Shown one piece after another: positions 59,061 to 64,000 of a stretch of DNA of 64,000 bases. The position numbers and the translations under genes are program-made. Each line of letters begins with the position of its first letter. Position 1 is the stretch's first letter. The notes under the pieces are model-generated. The model was not told where the DNA came from and searched no databases. It worked only from the letters and a program-made list of their open reading frames with translations. This DNA is from Simmondsia chinensis (taxonomy: Eukaryota > Streptophyta > Magnoliopsida > Caryophyllales > Simmondsiaceae), in NCBI GenBank assembly GCA_018398585.1, contig JAGTTD010000001.1, positions 36,719,938-36,783,937 of the forward strand, in the 5' to 3' direction.

Positions 59061-59405
59061 CAGTTGCCTTGCGGTGAGGCGAGGTGTTCGGTGGTGGGGT
59101 GGGGTGGGGTGAGCGTTCTAAGGAGGATGGGGTTGTGGGTCGGGTTGCTGGTTTGGGGGGGGGGGGGGGGGGAGGTCAGGTGATGGCATCGGGTGGAGGG
59201 GGGGAGGTCAGGTGGGGTGGTGTGTGCGGTGTCGTCTAGAGGTCGGGGGAGTGCATGTGGTTGGTGGTGGTGGTGGTGTTGTGTTGGTGGCCGATGGTGG
59301 TAAGGCTGTGGGAGGAGAAATGGGGGGGCGGGGGGGGGGGGGGGGGCGGGGGAAGAGAGATATTGCGAGGGAGAAAGAGGGAGATGGGTTGGTAGAGGAG
59401 AAATG
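59061..59405. repeat. G-rich low-complexity tract
   Basis: Irregular GGTGG/GGGGT repeats with two long G runs (about 59156-59172 and 59325-59347). The open frame across it is an artefact of the composition. The tract could form G-quadruplexes on the plus strand. Confidence 0.8.
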
Positions 59406-60908
59406 ATATACTTTATTAAGGCTTACAAAAGGATCTCATAGAAAACTTAATTCCACCTTCAAATGAGTCAAATTGAATTATCATGATATGGTAACATTTG
59501 ATTACTATTTAGAAATATTTAATTCCCCTAAATGAATATCAATGCATTTTATAATTAAATATATTTATTCAAAAATTTCCATATTACTTATTGAATGAAC
59601 GACTTACCATTATATTAGATATCAATGAGAAATGTAACTTTAAGTACTATCATTATATTATTCACGTCTTTTTCTTAAGTTCTCAATTTTCCCTGTTTGA
59701 AAATTCTATGATACAAAAACATATTTCTCGTATCAATTTCACTAAAATATACTTATAATAAAACTAGCAAATGTGTCGTGTTGTGCTATATTTGTGTTAT
59801 ATTGTGCAAGGGGTCTTAGAAATGAAGTCAAGTCAAGCCTAACCCAATTATTGAACGGGTTAGGAACTCTCAATTCTTAGCCAACCTAACTATTAAATGA
59901 GTAAACCCTGGGTTGCCCATTTAATTATATTGGGGATTCTTTGCATTAAATATAAGTTTGTCAACTTATAAATATGTCAATAATATGCCTCTTAATTGAT
60001 ACTGGCAATGAATACATGCTATATTTCTTCGAATAAACTAGTAAATTAATATTGGTGAAGATAGTTTAACTTATCTTATGTGGAATATGCTTCCAAAAAT
60101 CTATGTATATTAATACTAGTTTACCATTTAAATGACTAATATAACTCTACATGAACAGGCCAAGTGTGTTGAAAACGGGTTAAACTAAAATTCAACCCAA
60201 TTACTTAAAAGGGTAAAATTGATCAACCCAATTTCAACCCAACTTGAAAACCCCCAAGCTTAACCGATATCTCCCTATCACGTCAAATTTGCCAAGCCCA
60301 ATTTAAAAACATTGGCCAAAGATCTTGATTTTTTGAACAATTGCAAATCCACTTAAGTGGATATCTATAATTACTACGAGATTTAATGTGTCTTACATTT
60401 TGTATCTTTTATAACCCATTCCTATGATGTAATCAGGTTTTACATGCGTACTTTAACGAATTTATGGATATTTAGCTTTGGAACTCATTGGAGCAAAGAC
60501 AATATTAAAATTGGTAAAAAAAGAGCAAAAATTGGACATATTTGAAGGCTATGTTGAGAAACCTAACTACGTGTGAAAAAAGAGACCCATTAGATCAATA
60601 TTCAATGACCCAAATAAAATTATAAGGTCTTGGGAAGAGATTGACCAATCAGCAAGCAGCACCGATGAATCGGCAGCCGACAAAATATTCCTATTGGCTG
60701 CCGATCGATCGGCCAACAATGCCGATCAATCGGTTGTCACCTGTAGCGTGCCTGAGATCATTTTGTGGATCCTTCACATTTTCCTTCTCGTTCCTCCCTT
60801 CCTAAGATGCCCTGAGAGATCGAAGAACTCATGAAGGCTGAAGGGCAAGTAGTTGGAGTACCAGGGATCGAGACTAGAGTCAATTCAACATCAATCAAGG
60901 GAGTCTTC
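59406..60908. other. AT-rich intergenic DNA; CCGAT palindromes near its end
   Basis: No gene recognised. Short CAACCC/GGGTTA-rich patches lie at 59840-59920 and 60170-60260, perhaps old hAT-MITE scraps. At 60662-60733 there are three near-palindromes: CCGATGAATCGG, CCGATCGATCGG and CCGATCAATCGG. Confidence 0.5.
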
Positions 60909-61330
60909 TGTCATGACCTAGGATTTTGGAGTTAAGTACTAGGGAGTCATTGATAGTAATGAAGTAGTTTAAGTTCTTAGTATTAGTTTAATTAGTACTT
61001 CATTTAGGGGGAATTAGCCAATTAGCCTAATGAATCCTCTTTAGTTCACTTGTATAAGTCAAGGTTAGTCAAGTGTTAGCTAACAAGTCAAGTTTGGAAA
61101 CTAAGAGGGAGGATGTCGGCTAGGATATGAAGTCCAAATATAATGTATTCTCAAGTCATAAGAAGTAGTATAAATAGAGTGATTCATCATGTAATGAGGA
61201 TTATTGAATGATAACGAATTGATTTTCTCTCTCTCATCTTAAATCTCTCTCTATTTCTCATCTCTTTTTACTTCTTTCTCATCTTATACTCTATTATCCC
61301 TAGGTTATGATCAAGATTTATCTTGAATCA
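60909..61330 (+). repeat. Putative 5' LTR of element E
   Basis: 422 bp inferred from TG and CA ends, the TATA box, a C/T-rich leader (CTCTCTCTCATC) and the adjoining primer site. Without a partner the left boundary is tentative. Confidence 0.6.
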
Positions 61331-61337
61331 TAATAAT

Positions 61338-61348
61338 TGGTATCAGAG
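61338..61348 (+). promoter_or_regulatory. Primer-binding site of element E
   Basis: TGGTATCAGAG, complementary to the 3' end of initiator methionine tRNA, lies seven bases after the proposed LTR end. Confidence 0.85.
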
Positions 61349-62096
61349 TTTGTCAAATTACTTCCGATTAAGTTGAATTAAGCTCAATTTGAATGCAAAG
61401 CATTATATCAAGTTTATTGATACTAAACTCTTGATCAAGTTGTGTTGATCAAGAAGTCGTGCTTAATTGTCCAAAATTTCAGATTATGCTGTCAAGATTC
61501 AGGTCTTGCTGAGTCATATTGCATTGGATCAAGATTTCAGTTCATGGCTTACCATTATTGATCAGTAGCCGATTTTCTGTGATCTTGCATCATCGATCAA
61601 GCTGGAATTGGCTTAAATTCAGCTGTTGCATATTACACCTCCTGAATTAATATCGAATTAAGCTGTTGATCTTGTTCTCTTGTGATTTGGTGCAAAAGCT
61701 TGAAGTTCCAGCTAACATTACATTTGATCCAGCTGAACCATAACAATTAACCTTGAATCAAGCTTATAATGGAACTTGCTAAAATTAACCTCGAATCAAT
61801 TTTCAGAACTTCATTAGCTGAAGTTGCTCTCGGTTAGCTGAATTGAGTTGAATTGTGTTAGATTGTTTTTGTCTACAAAGTTCTGAAGTTCCTGAGGTTG
61901 TTGAATTATGTTAGATAGAAATGGATGTTGATGCATTCACTAATTCAATTTAGGAAATTGAAGGATAATGAAAATCGAGTTGTATTGGTGCCAATTTTGT
62001 AGTTCAGACTAAATTGATCAAGAATTCGGTTCAAAAGCTTGCTTTTAGTGCGATCTTGTAGCTGACTTTTGTGATCTTGTGAGGAGTTTTGACAAA

Positions 62097-63022
62097 ATGT
62101 TACAATATGCAATGCCGCGTTGGCTCGATCCACCTTCGGTTCAAGACAAATCTTTCAATGATATTAGACTTTTTATCAAAGTCTTACAGCCTCTTTACCA
62201 TTTAGATGAGGATATTCTTTATCAAGTATTTTGGCCTTATGGTCCTCTTAAAAGTATCGAGATGGTCTCATCTTCCATTATTGAGGTTACGGCTCACATT
62301 ATCTACTATACAAGAAGGAGTGCCAACTTAGCCTTCAATCATTACATAGGAGAAATATATACGATGGATGTTTTGTTTTAGAAATTAACTACCTCAAGAT
62401 GTGTAATGATAGGGAAGGAGAGCTTGAGATGATAGGACCTACTAATTGTCAAGCTAAAGAGGAGTTTACTGGTAGTGCTGGAAGCTTGAATCTAGAACGT
62501 GCAGCAACAAATCAGACTAATAAGGCAGCATTGTACTCAATGGATCATATTTAATTCGTATAGCAACAACATTTGCACTCATTACATCAAGTAGAAGTGG
62601 TATCGCAGCAACATTTGCACCCATTGGATCAGGTAGAATTGATACAACAGCAACATGGTTTGAAAATACAAGATGGGATTGATGCAGCAGCAGTACAACA
62701 GGTGCTTGATCCTTCATTACTACAAGTAAATGATGTAACAACAAGTCCCAAAGTTGATTTCACAGTTATAAATCCTTGGGTGCAATCGAGTGTTGCATTG
62801 GTGGAATCAAAGGTTAATATGGAAACTCAGCTCAAGGAAGTGATTGAGCCTTTAACAAGGCAAGATCAACATCATAAGGAGAAGGAGAAAACATCTCCTC
62901 GAGTGGAACCAAAGCAAATTAAAATGGTAGCAGTGGAGTTTGTAACCATTCAGCAGCCTAAATTGCAAACTCAGGTAGTTGATTTGGAAGCTCAAGTTCA
63001 CAACATTCAAATGGTTAATTGA
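62097..63022 (+). pseudogene. PTB-like RRM protein with Gln-rich repeats, first gene of element E
   Basis: From ATG 62097 the frame reads MLQYAMPRWLDPPSVQDKSF, then an RRM of the polypyrimidine-tract-binding protein type: LIKVLQPLYHL-like strand, DEDILYQVFWPYGPLKSIEM, HIIYYTRRSANLAFNHY. One base is lost near 62350; in the next frame RNIYDGCFVLEINYLKM completes the domain, matching the NIY-CC-L-I block of PTB RRMs. Two stops (TAA and TAG, 62552-62562) follow. Then three 14-residue repeats begin QQHLHSLHQVEVVS, and the protein ends in a Leu/Gln helix at TGA 63022. RRMs bind single-stranded RNA. The gene occupies the usual gag site. It could be a captured host domain serving as an RNA-binding Gag substitute; that is inference. 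Confidence 0.65.
62558..62686 (+). repeat. 42-bp coding tandem repeats (Gln/His-rich)
   Basis: Two good copies and one partial copy of a 42-bp unit beginning CAACAACATTTGCACTCATT encode QQHLHxLxQVExV-type peptides inside the RRM protein gene. Confidence 0.8.
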
Positions 63023-64000
63023 GGGACAAAATAAGTATACTTGAGATCTTTTCATCTGGGAAAAGAGGAACTAAATGTCTCTTGGAATGAATAATTAAGT
63101 AGGATGGGATTCTAATAAAGATTATATGATATCTTTTCTTAAGGCATTTAGAAAAAAATTTGATTGTTCCTTAAGTGTTTTTATTTAAATTGTTTGATAA
63201 CTGGACATTTATTAAATTTTACTTCACATGCTCTATATTATTTAAATGAGTTAAATGTTACGTTTGATGTGAATGAAGTTATAAGGCCTTATAACCTTGT
63301 GAAATATTTGATTTCATCGAGTGGAAGAATTCTTTCAAATAGATATAATATGATTAGAAATGCAATAGTTCAATTATTTGAAACAAAAATTGTCATAACG
63401 TATCTAATGAGATTAAATTGTATGGGTTGGATAATTAAATGAACCAAATTGGATAGGGTTTTATTTAATTGTTAAATCAAACTTAAAATGTGATTCTACT
63501 ATTAATTATGAGATAATCAAACTTAAAAGAAAGATTCACCATTTAAAATTTCAAGTGGGAGCAAGAATCAGGAGTTGATTCCTCACGGTCTCCACTACTA
63601 CTCTAATAGTATAGTGGATATGCGCTATTACCCGAGGAGGGCATTTGTTCTCAGAGCACAAGATTATACATCTTTTTGATAGATCGAAGGATAGGAAGGC
63701 AGATGCGGCGACGCTGACATGGAGTATAGTGTTTACTTGTAGTAATGTCTAGGTAATAGAAATACAAGAAAGAAAAATACAGGGTTGGATCTCTTATGAT
63801 AGACTGAAGTACAGGAAAAGCTGGTCGGCTACGACGACGTGGAGTACTTCGTGGACTTGTATGGATGTCGAGCTAGTGGTGTACACTTGACTAGGGTCTA
63901 CATTAGCTGCCTGAAGAGCTATATCGTATGACCTTAGAGACTGAAGGTAGAGTGGTGTGTTAAATATGTTCAATAAAGTGTTTACAAGACAACATATTTA
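63023..64000. repeat. Non-coding end with an imperfect tandem repeat
   Basis: No gene motif recognised. Two similar stretches, 63670-63760 (GATAGATCGAAGGATAGGAA, CATGGAGTATAGTG) and 63798-63885 (GATAGACTGAAGTACAGGAA, CGTGGAGTACTTCG), form an imperfect tandem repeat about 128 bp apart. A phrase CAAGTGGGAG at 63555 resembles the purine tract often found before copia 3' LTRs, but no LTR match follows. Confidence 0.5.

Larger units (their letters stand above)
60909..64000 (+). mobile_element. LTR retrotransposon E (5' part; continues past window)
   Basis: A likely 5' LTR (60909-61330) begins TGTCATGACC, has a TATA box (TATAAATAG, 61169-61177) and ends AATCA. It is followed by TGGTATCAGAG (61338-61348), the methionine-tRNA primer site. 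The first gene downstream (62097-63022) encodes an RRM plus a Gln-rich tail. No gag, protease or RT motif and no second LTR is seen before the window ends, so the class, length and right boundary are unknown. Confidence 0.7.

Noticed and set aside
59212..59406. Gly-rich 64-codon frame
   Set aside because: Artefact of the G-rich tract.

Overview
This window is plant nuclear DNA. It holds chromovirus and Tat-type Ty3/gypsy elements, a Ty1/copia element, a CACTA (En/Spm) transposon with intron-containing genes, hAT elements, L1-type LINE pieces and Au-like SINEs, in AT-rich DNA with GT-AG introns and plant TATA boxes. The combination fits a flowering plant. I cannot name a species. I find no convincing host gene: almost all coding signal belongs to transposable elements, mostly decayed and nested in one another.

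Region by region. About 1-25.87 kb is one large Tat-lineage Ty3/gypsy element (element A) on the minus strand: LTR and primer site near 24.5-25.9 kb, gag 21-24.3 kb, protease 20.2-21.0 kb, reverse transcriptase/RNase H 10.1-11.8 kb, a second RNase H 9.4-10.0 kb, and integrase 8.5-9.4 kb. Past the integrase, in antisense, lies a plant-mobile-domain gene (0.2-8.0 kb). A is broken by a hAT transposon (1989-6437, itself holding a hAT-type MITE at 3083-3770), a SINE, and a complete 8.3-kb CACTA transposon (11845-20185, 3-bp target duplication). From 25.9 to 31.7 kb lie L1-type LINE pieces in head-to-head orientation, possibly one insertion inverted at its 5' end. A foldback MITE follows at 31.7 kb. 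A second copy of it is split by chromovirus B (32855-41529), which itself contains a hAT-type MITE (33856-34291) and a small internally deleted LTR element F (38174-40536).

From 41.6 to 45.8 kb the DNA is AT-rich with one degenerate MITE. A truncated Ty1/copia element (45.78-49.30 kb) has LTRs that carry an array of the palindrome TGTGTGTCGACACACA. A decayed gypsy fragment C (49.6-52.3 kb) is followed by a complete chromovirus D (52580-57938, 5-bp target duplication, LTRs about 96% alike), whose reading frame is broken mainly by stops that single C-to-T or G-to-A transitions would explain. From 58 to 60.9 kb there is AT-rich and G-rich sequence with an Au-like SINE. From 60.9 kb to the edge there is the 5' part of another LTR element (E) whose first gene, in the usual gag position, encodes a polypyrimidine-tract-binding-protein-like RRM followed by glutamine-rich repeats.

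Most of these genes do not work together as a pathway; they are independent mobile elements. The two CACTA genes would have worked together in transposition. The second of them (Transposase_24 type) still reads open through seven exons, while the main transposase has three in-frame stops. Insertion order can be read from the nesting: A before the hAT, SINE and CACTA; hAT before its MITE; foldback MITE before B; B before its MITE and F.
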